Shown: positions 7,402 through 16,075 of the stretch, in pieces | Layout of the letters: every line of letters begins with the position of its first letter | Numbering within the stretch: position 1 is the stretch's first letter | Position numbers and translations under genes: made by a program | NCBI GenBank assembly: GCA_040905865.1 | Contig: JBBDQU010000013.1 | Span: 1-55,891 of the forward strand | Origin: Alphaproteobacteria bacterium | Lineage (GTDB): Bacteria > Pseudomonadota > Alphaproteobacteria > UBA8366 > GCA-2717185 | Reading direction: 5' to 3' | DNA: 55,891 nucleotides | Notes under the pieces: model-generated | The model's database searches: none | Told to the model about the DNA's origin: nothing | The model's input: the letters and a program-made list of their open reading frames with translations, nothing else

Positions 7402-8634
7402 ATGGTCAGGACATGTCTGTACGGATTTGTTACTGCGACATTTTTCATGCTTTCCGGCGGTCACGCGATGGCGGAGAAAACGCTGCTTGGATCGGCAGCG
7501 CTGGAGGCCTTGTTCCAGGGCGGGCTGGTGTTTTCCATTGCCGGCCCCAAGGGAGATGTGACGTTTACATTTTCCGACGGGTTGCAATGGCGTGCCGAAA
7601 CGCAAGGCGGACACAGTGCCGGAGGCCGATGGAAGATCAGCGAAAACGCTATCTGCCGGAACGAAGCGCGCCATAGCGCTGGTTGGGAAGGGCTGGAACG
7701 GAAAAAGACATGTTTTACAATCTTCCAGGAAGGCAATGCGCTGTTTCTCGGCAGCCGGGCGATCCCGATGAAGTTGCGGGACCCGGACGTTGTCTCTCGT
7801 CTTGATGTGGCGCCCGAGACCGCCGCATCCGGCTCCAGTCCGGAGTCGGAGCGCGCCAGCCTCGTCCGCCACCCTGACACGCTGGCGGGGGGCAGGGCAT
7901 CGCCAGTACCGAAAAGCGCAAATATCAGCTGGGGCCGCTATCACGCGTTGGTCATTGGCATCAATGACTACAAGGCGCTTCCGAAACTCAAGACGGCGCT
8001 GACGGATGCCAGGGCGGTGGCGAAGGTTCTGCGGGAGGACTATGGCTACACCGTGCGGCTGATGGAAAATCCGGAGCGGGATGATATTATCGACGAATTC
8101 GACCGGCTCCGCGATACGCTCACGGAGGATGACAACCTGCTGATCTATTATGGGGGGCATGGCTGGCTGGACCGGCAGTCCGGCCGGGGATACTGGTTGC
8201 CCGCCGACGCGGAAGAAGACCGGCGATCACGATGGCTTTCCAATGCCAGCGTGACGGATACCCTGCAGGCGCTGCTGGCGAAGCATGTCATGGTCGTCGT
8301 AGATAGTTGCTTTTCCGGAACACTGACCCGCTCGATTGCCGTACCGGAACAGAATTCGTCCTACCTGGCCCGGATGATCGAAAAACGCACCCGGGTCGTA
8401 CTGTCATCGGGGGGGCTGGAACCTGTGGTGGATGCGGGCGGCGGTAACCATTCGGTCTTCGCCGCACAATTCCTGAAAGCGTTGCGGGACAATGGCGATG
8501 TGCTTGACGGGACCCAACTGTTCGAGCATGTCCGGCGTTCCGTCATGCTGAACGCGCAACAGACGCCGCAATATTCGGATATCCGGTTTGCCGGTCATGA
8601 AGGGGGCGATTTTATGTTCGTCCGCAATCGATAG
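7402..8634 (+). CDS. exported caspase-like (peptidase C14) protein
   Basis: A 410-residue protein. An N-terminal signal peptide (hydrophobic TCLYGFVTATFFML, then GGHAMAE) predicts export to the periplasm. Residues ~25-155 form a domain I do not recognise. A caspase/metacaspase domain begins near residue 178 (ALVIGINDY). The catalytic dyad is visible: His253 in YYGGHGW (codon at 8158) and Cys303 in VVDSCFSG (codon at 8308). Clan CD enzymes of this type usually cleave after Arg or Lys. The frame is open from 7258, but the ATG at 7402 is chosen because the signal peptide begins there behind a GGTGAG site. It stands between a dienelactone hydrolase and an acyl-CoA synthetase with no obvious partner. 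Confidence 0.88.
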   Translation: MVRTCLYGFVTATFFMLSGGHAMAEKTLLGSAALEALFQGGLVFSIAGPKGDVTFTFSDGLQWRAETQGGHSAGGRWKISENAICRNEARHSAGWEGLERKKTCFTIFQEGNALFLGSRAIPMKLRDPDVVSRLDVAPETAASGSSPESERASLVRHPDTLAGGRASPVPKSANISWGRYHALVIGINDYKALPKLKTALTDARAVAKVLREDYGYTVRLMENPERDDIIDEFDRLRDTLTEDDNLLIYYGGHGWLDRQSGRGYWLPADAEEDRRSRWLSNASVTDTLQALLAKHVMVVVDSCFSGTLTRSIAVPEQNSSYLARMIEKRTRVVLSSGGLEPVVDAGGGNHSVFAAQFLKALRDNGDVLDGTQLFEHVRRSVMLNAQQTPQYSDIRFAGHEGGDFMFVRNR

Positions 8635-8658
8635 ACACCAAGCGTACGGATAACAAAA

Positions 8659-10236
8659 ATGGAAAAACCTGCCAGCCGAACCGCGCCGGCCCTGCTGTCG
8701 GAAATGGCGGCCCGCTATCCGGACCGGGAATTCATCGTCGACGGCGATATCCGGCTGAGCTACGCCGCCTTCGCGGGTGCCGTCAGGCGCCATTCGAAAG
8801 GGCTGTACGCCTTGGGCATGCGGCGCGGCGGCCGCATGGCGATCCTGATGGACAACCGCCATGAATGGCTGGTCGCCTATTTCGCCGCGATGTCGCTGGG
8901 TGTCGAAGCCGTCGCCCTGAACACCTGGGCCACGCCGTCGGAACTGGCCTACCAGATGCGCGACGCCGACGTCGAACTGCTGGTCGCGGAGGACCGCCTG
9001 CGGTACAAGGCGCTGGACGATGTGCTGGCGGGGATACGGGCGGCGGATGGCGAAATCGCGTGCCTCGGCGGGATCGTCACGGTGGACGGTGCCGTTGCGG
9101 AAAACCGTATTCCCTTCGCGTCGCTGCCGGATATGGGGAAGACGGTCACGGATGGCGACCTGGCGGCGAACACGGCGTCAGCCGACGATATCGCCTGCAT
9201 CCTTTATACTTCGGGCTCGACTTCGATACCCAAGGGTGTGCCTCTGCTGCATCGCGGACTGATCGACAATATGTGGTCGATCGGCGAGCGCATGCATCTT
9301 TCGCCGGAGGACCGTCTGTGGCTGGCGGTTTCCATGTTCTGGTCGTTCTCCTGCGTCAACGCCCTGTTCACGGTGATGACCCATGGCGGCACGGTCGTGT
9401 TGCAGCATCACTTCGATGCGGGCGACGCGCTGCGCCTGATCGAGCAGGAGCGCTGCACGGTATTCTACGGGTTGCCGAACATGGCGCTGGCGATGACGGC
9501 GCATCCGGACCGGGCGTCGCGCAACCTCGGCTCCCTGCGGACGGGCGCCACCATCGGTACGCCGGAGCAGATCCAGCGGATCGTCGATCTGGGCGTGTAT
9601 GAAATCTGCAATGTTTACGGGCTGACCGAGGCCTATGGCAATTCGGCGGTCATCGATTGCCGGGATCCGCTGGAGCGTCGCCTGCGCTGTTCGGGCAGGG
9701 CGCTGGCAGGGCAGGAAATCCGGATCGTCGACCCGGAAACCGGGGCGGTCCTGCCGGCGGGCGCGCGCGGCGAAATCATGATCCGGGGCAATGTGACGCC
9801 GGGCTACCTGAACGATCCGGTACGGACGTCGGAGGTTTTCGATGCGGAAGGCTGGCTGCACAGCGGCGACCTGGGCGTTCTGGACGACGACGGATATCTG
9901 ACCTTTCACGGGCGGCTGAAGGAACTGGTGAAGACCGGCGGGATCAACGTTGCGCCGGCGGAAGTGGAAAAGGTGCTGGTCCGCTATCAGGGCATCGACC
10001 AGGCCTGGGTCACCGGTATTCCCGACATGCGACTCGACGAGGCGGTGGCGGCGGTCATAGTGCCGGCTAAGGGCGCGATTCTGGAACCCGAGGCGCTGAT
10101 CGCCTTCTGCCGCGAGTCGCTTGCCGCCTACAAGGTGCCGCGGCACTACCGCTTCGTGGCGGCGGGGGACCTGCCGCTGACCTCGACCGGCAAGCTGCAG
10201 AAAAACCGGCTGGCGGATTTTTTTCGGGACGGTTGA
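8659..10236 (+). CDS. AMP-dependent acyl-CoA synthetase/ligase
   Basis: A 525-residue ANL-superfamily adenylating enzyme, expected to activate a carboxylic acid to its CoA thioester through an acyl-AMP. The phosphate-binding loop ILYTSGSTSIPKG lies near residues 181-193, GLTEAYG in the core, the hinge region HSGDLGVLDDDGYLTFHGR, and the C-terminal catalytic Lys in LTSTGKLQKNRL. No carrier-protein domain follows, so a CoA ligase is more likely than a peptide-synthetase module. It converges on the enoyl-CoA hydratase gene with only 3 nt between stops. The acid substrate cannot be determined; the family spans short-chain, medium-chain and aromatic acids. Confidence 0.9.
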   Translation: MEKPASRTAPALLSEMAARYPDREFIVDGDIRLSYAAFAGAVRRHSKGLYALGMRRGGRMAILMDNRHEWLVAYFAAMSLGVEAVALNTWATPSELAYQMRDADVELLVAEDRLRYKALDDVLAGIRAADGEIACLGGIVTVDGAVAENRIPFASLPDMGKTVTDGDLAANTASADDIACILYTSGSTSIPKGVPLLHRGLIDNMWSIGERMHLSPEDRLWLAVSMFWSFSCVNALFTVMTHGGTVVLQHHFDAGDALRLIEQERCTVFYGLPNMALAMTAHPDRASRNLGSLRTGATIGTPEQIQRIVDLGVYEICNVYGLTEAYGNSAVIDCRDPLERRLRCSGRALAGQEIRIVDPETGAVLPAGARGEIMIRGNVTPGYLNDPVRTSEVFDAEGWLHSGDLGVLDDDGYLTFHGRLKELVKTGGINVAPAEVEKVLVRYQGIDQAWVTGIPDMRLDEAVAAVIVPAKGAILEPEALIAFCRESLAAYKVPRHYRFVAAGDLPLTSTGKLQKNRLADFFRDG

Positions 10237-10239
10237 CGG

Positions 10240-10995
10240 TTATTCGTATTCCGGCCGTCGCTTCTCCAGGAAGGCTTTCACGCCTTCGTCGAAATGCGGA
10301 CCGCCGCGGACGCTGTCGCCAAGTTCCTGGTCCATTGCCTCGCGCGACATGACATGACCGGCAATGGTAGCACTGATCTGTCGTTTCACCGCCTGAACGG
10401 CGGACGGACTGTTGGCAGCGATCGTTTCCGCCTTGGCGATGGCCCAGTCCATCAATTTATCTGCCGTGACGACGCAATTGACCAGTCCGAGTGCCGCAGC
10501 TTTTTCGGCGGAGATCAACTCGGCGGTCAGCAACAGGTCCATGGCATGAACATGGCCGATCTGCCGGGTCAGCTTCGTCGTCGATCCGCCAAAAGGATAG
10601 ATCGACCATTTCACCTCGGGCAGCCCGAAGCGGGCATTGGGAACCGCAGCGCGGATATCGGTCGACAGCAGCAGCTCCAGCCCGCCGGCGACGCAGTCGC
10701 CGTTCACCGCTGCGACGATGGGTTTCGGGTAGGGGTGGGTCTTCAGCAATCCGCGGTTGATTATCCGCGCCAGTTCCGGCGACGCGCTGAGATCGCCGCC
10801 CAGGTCAGCGCCGGAGCTGAAGGCGCGGTCGCCAGCCCCGGTGATGACGATGCAGCGATGGGGGGAGGTTTCCAGCCGGTCCCACAGCCGGGCCAGGTCG
10901 GCGATCATTTCCCGCGTCATCGCATTGCGGCGCGGCTGATTGTCGATGGTGATGATGGCGATACGCTCGCCATGCTCGGTCAGTCGGATTTCCAT
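10240..10995 (-). CDS. enoyl-CoA hydratase/isomerase family protein
   Basis: A 251-residue crotonase-fold enzyme. The oxyanion-hole segments (SSGADLGG near residues 62-69, and NGDCVAGGLELLL) are present, with Glu in GGLEL and a second Glu in FGLPEVKW. These match the two catalytic glutamates of enoyl-CoA hydratase, so hydratase activity is plausible. It is the last gene of a minus-strand unit after a quinone-reductase-like gene (17 nt away) and an MFS transporter. The convergent acyl-CoA synthetase at 8659-10236 could supply acyl-CoA, although the two genes are on opposite strands. Confidence 0.88.
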   Translation of the reverse strand: MEIRLTEHGERIAIITIDNQPRRNAMTREMIADLARLWDRLETSPHRCIVITGAGDRAFSSGADLGGDLSASPELARIINRGLLKTHPYPKPIVAAVNGDCVAGGLELLLSTDIRAAVPNARFGLPEVKWSIYPFGGSTTKLTRQIGHVHAMDLLLTAELISAEKAAALGLVNCVVTADKLMDWAIAKAETIAANSPSAVQAVKRQISATIAGHVMSREAMDQELGDSVRGGPHFDEGVKAFLEKRRPEYE

Positions 10996-11012
10996 GGATC
11001 ATGTCCGCCGGA

Positions 11013-11984
11013 TTATGGAGTGACGACGACCTTGCCGAAGGCCTGGCGGCCGGTCAGCAGCTTGATGGCGTCGACGGTCCTTTCCAGCGGCAGGCGATGG
11101 GTGATCAGCGGATGCAGCCTGTCTTCCTTGTACCAGCGGAACAGTTCCTCGACGCTCTGGCGCAGCTTGTCCGGCTGGTGCCAGCGGAAGTGGCGCAGGG
11201 AACTGCCAAGGGCGGCGCGGTTCTTCACCAGCAGGCGGTTGGCGGGGATCTGCGGGATGCCGCCGACAAAGCCGACGAGCAGGATACGGCCGCCCCAGCC
11301 GAGCGAGGACAGCGCGGAATCGAAAAGGTCGCCGCCGACGGGATCGAAACAGACATCGACGCCCTTGCCGCCGGTCAGCGCCATGACACGGTCCTTCAGC
11401 GAATCCTCGCGATAATTGATCCCGTCATCCGCCCCGTGAGCCGCCGCCGCGGCCAGTTTTTCCGCCGAACTGGCGGCGGCGATGACACGGGCGCCCATCG
11501 CCTTGCCGATTTCCACAGCGGTCAACCCGACACCGCCGGCGGCGCCCAGCACGAGTAGCGTTTCCCCTAGCTGCAACCGTCCTTCCCAGCGGATCGCCAC
11601 ATGGCTGGACAAATAGGCGACCGGGAAGGTCGCGGCGTCCTCGAACGACATGGCGTCGGGAATGACGAAAGTGTCGGTGGTCTTGGCAACCGCCTGTTCC
11701 GCGTAGCCGCCATAGGCCAGCATCGCCATCACCCGGTCGCCGGGCTTGCAGTTTGTGACCGTGTTGCCGCAGGCCAGTACGATTCCGGATGCCTCCAGCC
11801 CGGGGCTGAACGGAAGGTCCGGCCTGGTCTGGTACTTGCCGGCGATCATGAGGGAATCGGCGAAATTGGCGGACGTCGCCTTGACCTCGATCAGGATTTC
11901 GTCGTCCGCCGGCACCGGCGGCGGCACGTCTTCCATTGTCAGGTCGTCAACCGATCCCCATTCCTTGCATATGATGGCGCGCAA
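11013..11984 (-). CDS. NADPH:quinone oxidoreductase-like (zinc-free MDR family)
   Basis: A 323-residue medium-chain dehydrogenase/reductase of the quinone oxidoreductase/enoyl reductase branch. The Rossmann motif LGAAGGVGLTAVEIGKAMG sits near residues 145-163. The N-terminal GroES-like domain carries PGLEASGIV and GDRVMAM. The catalytic-zinc cysteines of alcohol dehydrogenases are not evident, in keeping with the Qor-like branch that uses NADPH to reduce quinones or enones. It lies between an MFS transporter upstream (31-nt gap) and an enoyl-CoA hydratase downstream (17-nt gap), likely in one transcript. Confidence 0.88.
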   Translation of the reverse strand: MRAIICKEWGSVDDLTMEDVPPPVPADDEILIEVKATSANFADSLMIAGKYQTRPDLPFSPGLEASGIVLACGNTVTNCKPGDRVMAMLAYGGYAEQAVAKTTDTFVIPDAMSFEDAATFPVAYLSSHVAIRWEGRLQLGETLLVLGAAGGVGLTAVEIGKAMGARVIAAASSAEKLAAAAAHGADDGINYREDSLKDRVMALTGGKGVDVCFDPVGGDLFDSALSSLGWGGRILLVGFVGGIPQIPANRLLVKNRAALGSSLRHFRWHQPDKLRQSVEELFRWYKEDRLHPLITHRLPLERTVDAIKLLTGRQAFGKVVVTP

Positions 11985-12015
11985 TGTTCCGTCTCCGTGT
12001 TGGTCGCCGGACGCC

Positions 12016-13236
12016 TCAATGGTTCCAGAGCGACGTCCTGTAATAGATGCCGACCAGCATACTCAGCCCGATGCCGATAAGGCCATAGATCGTCAGGGTC
12101 ACCGCGAAGCCGAAGGCCTCGATAATGCTGCCCGATGCCATCAGCCCGACCGGCAGGCCGTAAACGACAAGCATCCGTACCCCCATTATACAGCCCCGGA
12201 AATGCGGGGCGACGGTGGTCAGCAGGCTGACCGCCAGCGAAATCATCGAAATGCCCTGGGCGATGCCGATCAGGAGCAGGACTACGCTGCCGATCAACTC
12301 GTCCGTAATGAAGCCGAAGACGATGATGAGGGCGAACCACAGGAAGATATTCAGCAGGGTAAAACGTTCCGGGCGGCGCGGCGTTCCCAGCCATGCCATC
12401 ATCAACGATCCGGAAAGGGCGCCGACGGCGAAAAACGCGACAAGCCGGCCGAACCCGTTCTCATCAAGGTGATAGATATCCCGCGCGACATAACCCAGAA
12501 GCCCATGCGTGATTGGATAGCCGCACAGGTTGACCAGGAAGGCCAGCCACATCAGCGCCAGCACCTTTGGCGTCCGCCAGCAGTAGACCAGCCCATCCAG
12601 CAGGTTGCGCCAGGGCGAGGCAGGCGGCGGGGGCGGCGCACCGTCCGGGCCGTTGTCGGCGCCGGGGCGGTGCCGCGACACGCCGAAGGTGAAGGCGAAG
12701 CTGATCGCGTAAAGGGCCGCAATGGCGACATAGGATGGCCCGATGCCAAGGGTGGACAGCAACCCGGCGCCGGCCAGCGAGCCAAGGACGCGCGCGGAAT
12801 CCTGCGTCGTGCGGGACAGGCCCATCGCGTTGGTCAGCCCGGCCGGGGGCATCGTGTCACCGATAAGCGCGCTGCGCATGGAGATGTCGGACGGGCGCAC
12901 CAGGCCCGACAGCAACGCAATGGCGAAGACATGGTTGGGGGTCAGGGTATCCGTCAGTCCGAAAATCATCATGGCCACGGCGAGGGCGGCGTAGGTCGCC
13001 CGCATCATGCACATCACGGCGCGGCGGCCCATCCGGTCGCCGGCGACGCCGAACAGGGGTGCAATCAGCGTGCCAAGGAAATGTAGCGATCCGACCAGGG
13101 CCAGCGACACGACGGAATCGGTTTCGACCAGCACATACCAGCCAAGGATGAGCGTCTCCATTTCGAACGCCCAGGAGGTAAGCAGGTCGGCCGGCCACTG
13201 GAAGCGGAAACTTCTGACTCTGAAGGCGGCCAGCAT
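12016..13236 (-). CDS. MFS transporter (EntS/MFS_3-like)
   Basis: A 406-residue polytopic membrane protein of the major facilitator superfamily with about 12 hydrophobic segments. A loop motif between segments 2 and 3 (GVAGDRMGRRAVM) matches the conserved MFS G-x-x-x-D-R-x-G-R pattern. The overall order resembles the EntS/MFS_3 group, which includes exporters of siderophores and drugs. The frame is open to 13284, but the ATG at 13236 is preferred because AAGGA lies about 8 nt upstream and the protein then begins with the usual MLAAFRVRSFR stretch. It heads a minus-strand unit with the quinone-reductase and hydratase genes, so it may move a related compound. Substrate and direction are unknown. 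Confidence 0.85.
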   Translation of the reverse strand: MLAAFRVRSFRFQWPADLLTSWAFEMETLILGWYVLVETDSVVSLALVGSLHFLGTLIAPLFGVAGDRMGRRAVMCMMRATYAALAVAMMIFGLTDTLTPNHVFAIALLSGLVRPSDISMRSALIGDTMPPAGLTNAMGLSRTTQDSARVLGSLAGAGLLSTLGIGPSYVAIAALYAISFAFTFGVSRHRPGADNGPDGAPPPPPASPWRNLLDGLVYCWRTPKVLALMWLAFLVNLCGYPITHGLLGYVARDIYHLDENGFGRLVAFFAVGALSGSLMMAWLGTPRRPERFTLLNIFLWFALIIVFGFITDELIGSVVLLLIGIAQGISMISLAVSLLTTVAPHFRGCIMGVRMLVVYGLPVGLMASGSIIEAFGFAVTLTIYGLIGIGLSMLVGIYYRTSLWNH

Positions 13237-13443
13237 TGCGGTGTCCTTGGATGAAACGGCATCGGGGACCCGATGCGGCGGCAAGACGCAGACAGGAACC
13301 TTAGTAGCCGATAAGGCCGCGCGCCAAGACTATCTGCCGCGAAATGGGAGAATTCCTAAATGGCTGGATTTACAGGAATAAGCATGACATTTTGTGCGCG
13401 AACAGACGTCATTTGAAAACCGGATCGGGGAAATCGCCTTCTG

Positions 13444-14271
13444 ATGATACCACGCAACGACAGGCCACGGATTGACGCACGGGAAAAGCCGGGCGGCGAA
13501 TCTTCCACGCAAACGCTGTCGCTGCCGGATGATCCGGACAAGCTTGCCTTGTTTCTCGATATAGACGGTACGCTGCTGGAAATCGCCGAACGGCCGGAAC
13601 TGGTGCGCGTTCCGCCCGATCTCCTGGGCTGCCTGAAAAGCCTGGCGGCAAGCCTCAACGGTGCGTTGGCGCTTATTACCGGCCGGACGCTTGACGATGC
13701 TGATTCCCTGTTCGCGGGGCTTTCGTTTCCGGTTGGGGCGGTGCATGGCCTGGTGCGGCGGACATATAAGGGGCGCGTCGAAACGACCGGTTCACAGGAG
13801 TCGCTCAACGGCTTGCGGTCCGATCTGGCCGGTTTTGCGCAGAAACGGCCCGGCCTGCTGCTCGAAGACAAGGCCCGGACGGTCGCGCTGCACTATCGTG
13901 CGGTTCCGGAAATGGAGGACGATATCCGGGGCTTTATCGACACCTGCCTTTTGGCACGGGGCGGTTATACGGTTCTGCATGGCAAGATGGTCTTCGAAAT
14001 CAAGCCCGAGGGGGCGGACAAGGGAACCGCGATCCGCGCTTTCATGCTCGAATATCCCTTTGCCGGCCGTATCCCGGTTTTCCTGGGCGACGATACGACC
14101 GATGAATATGGGTTCGCCGCTGTGCAGAAACTCGGCGGGTTCGGCGTATTCGTGGGTCGCGATCCGGATACCGCCGCCCTGGGCCGGCTTGAAGGTGTCG
14201 ATGCGGTGCACGCATGGTTGCGCGCACTGAGAGTGAAACTGGAACGTAAGGACAGACGTCTCGATGGCTGA
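13444..14271 (+). CDS. otsB: trehalose-6-phosphate phosphatase OtsB
   Basis: A 275-residue HAD-superfamily phosphatase that removes phosphate from trehalose-6-phosphate to give trehalose. The HAD motif I DIDGTLLEIAERPE lies near residues 40-53 with both catalytic Asp residues. ALITGRTLDDADSLF follows (motif II region), then a Lys-containing FEIKPEGADKGTAI and the motif IV FLGDDTTDEYGF. The length is typical of bacterial OtsB. It is the first gene of an operon with a GH15 enzyme, otsA and glk; its last codons overlap the GH15 start by 8 nt. The divergent MFS gene begins about 200 nt upstream, so 13237-13443 probably holds the operon promoter, but no clear box was seen. Confidence 0.93.
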   Translation: MIPRNDRPRIDAREKPGGESSTQTLSLPDDPDKLALFLDIDGTLLEIAERPELVRVPPDLLGCLKSLAASLNGALALITGRTLDDADSLFAGLSFPVGAVHGLVRRTYKGRVETTGSQESLNGLRSDLAGFAQKRPGLLLEDKARTVALHYRAVPEMEDDIRGFIDTCLLARGGYTVLHGKMVFEIKPEGADKGTAIRAFMLEYPFAGRIPVFLGDDTTDEYGFAAVQKLGGFGVFVGRDPDTAALGRLEGVDAVHAWLRALRVKLERKDRRLDG

Positions 14272-16075
14272 ATCGGCAATACAGGGCGACTGGCGCGGCT
14301 TGAATCTAGGGGTAATCGGGAACTGCACCTTCTCGTCGTTGATCGACGACCGAGGGCGCCATGTCTGGTGCTGTCTGCCGCGTTTCGACAGCGACCCCGT
14401 ATTCAGCGCTCTGGTCAACCGGCAGCACGCCCGGGATACGGGATTCTGGGACGTGCAACTGTCCCATTTCGCGCGCGCCGAACAGCGCTACCTGCCGAAC
14501 ACGGCGATCCTGGAGACGACGCTCTGGGACGATCATGGCGGGAGTATACAGATTACTGATTTCGCCCCGCGCTTCAAACAGTACGGCCGCACCTTCCGGC
14601 CGCACATGCTGGCCCGCCAGATTGCGCCGCTCAGCGGGACGCCGCAGATCACGATCCGGCTGCGTCCCACATTTGATTATGCCCAGACCGCGCCGACGAT
14701 TACGCGCGGCAGCAATCACATTCGCTATCGCTCGCCGGAGCAGACCTGCCGCCTGACCACGGACTGCGCCGTCACCTACATAGAATTGGAAAAGCCGTTC
14801 ATCCTGGAAGACACGGTGACAATGTTCTTCGGCGCGGATGAAAGCCTGGAGGAGTCGGTCGCCGGCACCTATCGCAACTTCCTGGAGCGTACGCAGTATT
14901 ACTGGACAGAATGGTGCCGTTACCTGGCAATTCCCTTTGAATGGCAGGACGTCGTCATCCGTTCGGCGATTACCCTCAAGCTGAGCAGTTTCGAGGAAAC
15001 CGGCGCGATTATCGCCGCCGCAACCACATCGGTACCGGAATTCGACCGGTCGCACCGGAACTGGGATTATCGGTTCTGCTGGCTGCGGGATTCATATTTT
15101 GTCGTCCGCGCGCTCAATCATCTGGGGGTGACCCGTACGATGCAGGGCTACCTGACCTATATCAAGAATATTATTGTCGGGTCGGAAGACGGGTACCTGC
15201 AGCCGGTCTTCGGTATCCTGCACGAGAAGATCCTGACCGAGCGCGTGATCGACGGGCTGACCGGGTATGACGGCGCGCGGTCGGTGCGGGTCGGCAACGA
15301 TGCTTATCGGCAGGTGCAGAATGACGGCTACGGCAGCGTCATTCTCGCCAGCGCCCAGAGCTTTTTTGATCGGCGACTGGACCGGGTGGGCGATATCACG
15401 CTGTTCGAAAGCCTTGAGCGGTTCGGCGAGCAGGCGTTGCTACGCTGGGACAAAGCGGATGCGGGTCCCTGGGAATACCGGACCCGCGTGCGGATTCACA
15501 CTTTTTCAAGTGTCATGTGTTGGGCGGCCTGCGACCGGCTGGCAAAGATCGCCGTTCATCTGAAACTGCCGGACAGGGCACGGGTCTGGGCGGATCATGC
15601 CGCCTGGATCAAGGAAGGCATCATGGCGCGCGCCTGGAATCCGGCGCTTCAGGCCTTCACCAACAGTTTCGGGGGCGAGGGGGCGGACGCGTCCCTGCTG
15701 ATGCTGCCGCAACTTGGTTTCGTCGACGGCAAGAGCGCCGAATTCGCGGGCACGCTGGCATTCATCGAAAAGAACCTGAAGCACGGCAACTACCTTTTCC
15801 GCTACCATCAGGAGGACGATTTCGGCGTCCCCGAGACATCCTTCAACGTCTGTACCTTCTGGTATATCGACGGGCTGGCCTCGGCCGGGCGATTGGCGGA
15901 AGCCCGTCAGCTGTTTGAGCATATGGTGGAACGGCGCAATCATCTGGGCCTGCTTTCGGAGGATATTGATCCCGAGACGGGGGAGCTTTGGGGAAATTTT
16001 CCGCAAACCTATTCAATGGTCGGCCTGATCTACTGTGCGATCCGGCTGTCAAAATCCTGGGAGGATGCCTTTTGA
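14264..16075 (+). CDS. glycoside hydrolase family 15 protein (trehalase/glucoamylase-like)
   Basis: A 603-residue GH15 protein with an N-terminal beta-sandwich domain (to about residue 230) and an (alpha/alpha)6 barrel. Family-typical stretches include HRNWDYRFCWLRDS near residue 263, GPWEYRTRVRIH with a candidate catalytic Glu, and the C-terminal ETGELWGNFPQTYSMVGLI with a second Glu. Bacterial GH15 enzymes of this shape include inverting trehalases and glucodextranases/glucoamylases. Its place between otsB and otsA, with overlaps at both ends, suggests it acts on trehalose or a trehalose-derived sugar, but this is inference. No signal peptide is seen, so it should be cytosolic. Confidence 0.9.
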   Translation: MAESAIQGDWRGLNLGVIGNCTFSSLIDDRGRHVWCCLPRFDSDPVFSALVNRQHARDTGFWDVQLSHFARAEQRYLPNTAILETTLWDDHGGSIQITDFAPRFKQYGRTFRPHMLARQIAPLSGTPQITIRLRPTFDYAQTAPTITRGSNHIRYRSPEQTCRLTTDCAVTYIELEKPFILEDTVTMFFGADESLEESVAGTYRNFLERTQYYWTEWCRYLAIPFEWQDVVIRSAITLKLSSFEETGAIIAAATTSVPEFDRSHRNWDYRFCWLRDSYFVVRALNHLGVTRTMQGYLTYIKNIIVGSEDGYLQPVFGILHEKILTERVIDGLTGYDGARSVRVGNDAYRQVQNDGYGSVILASAQSFFDRRLDRVGDITLFESLERFGEQALLRWDKADAGPWEYRTRVRIHTFSSVMCWAACDRLAKIAVHLKLPDRARVWADHAAWIKEGIMARAWNPALQAFTNSFGGEGADASLLMLPQLGFVDGKSAEFAGTLAFIEKNLKHGNYLFRYHQEDDFGVPETSFNVCTFWYIDGLASAGRLAEARQLFEHMVERRNHLGLLSEDIDPETGELWGNFPQTYSMVGLIYCAIRLSKSWEDAF

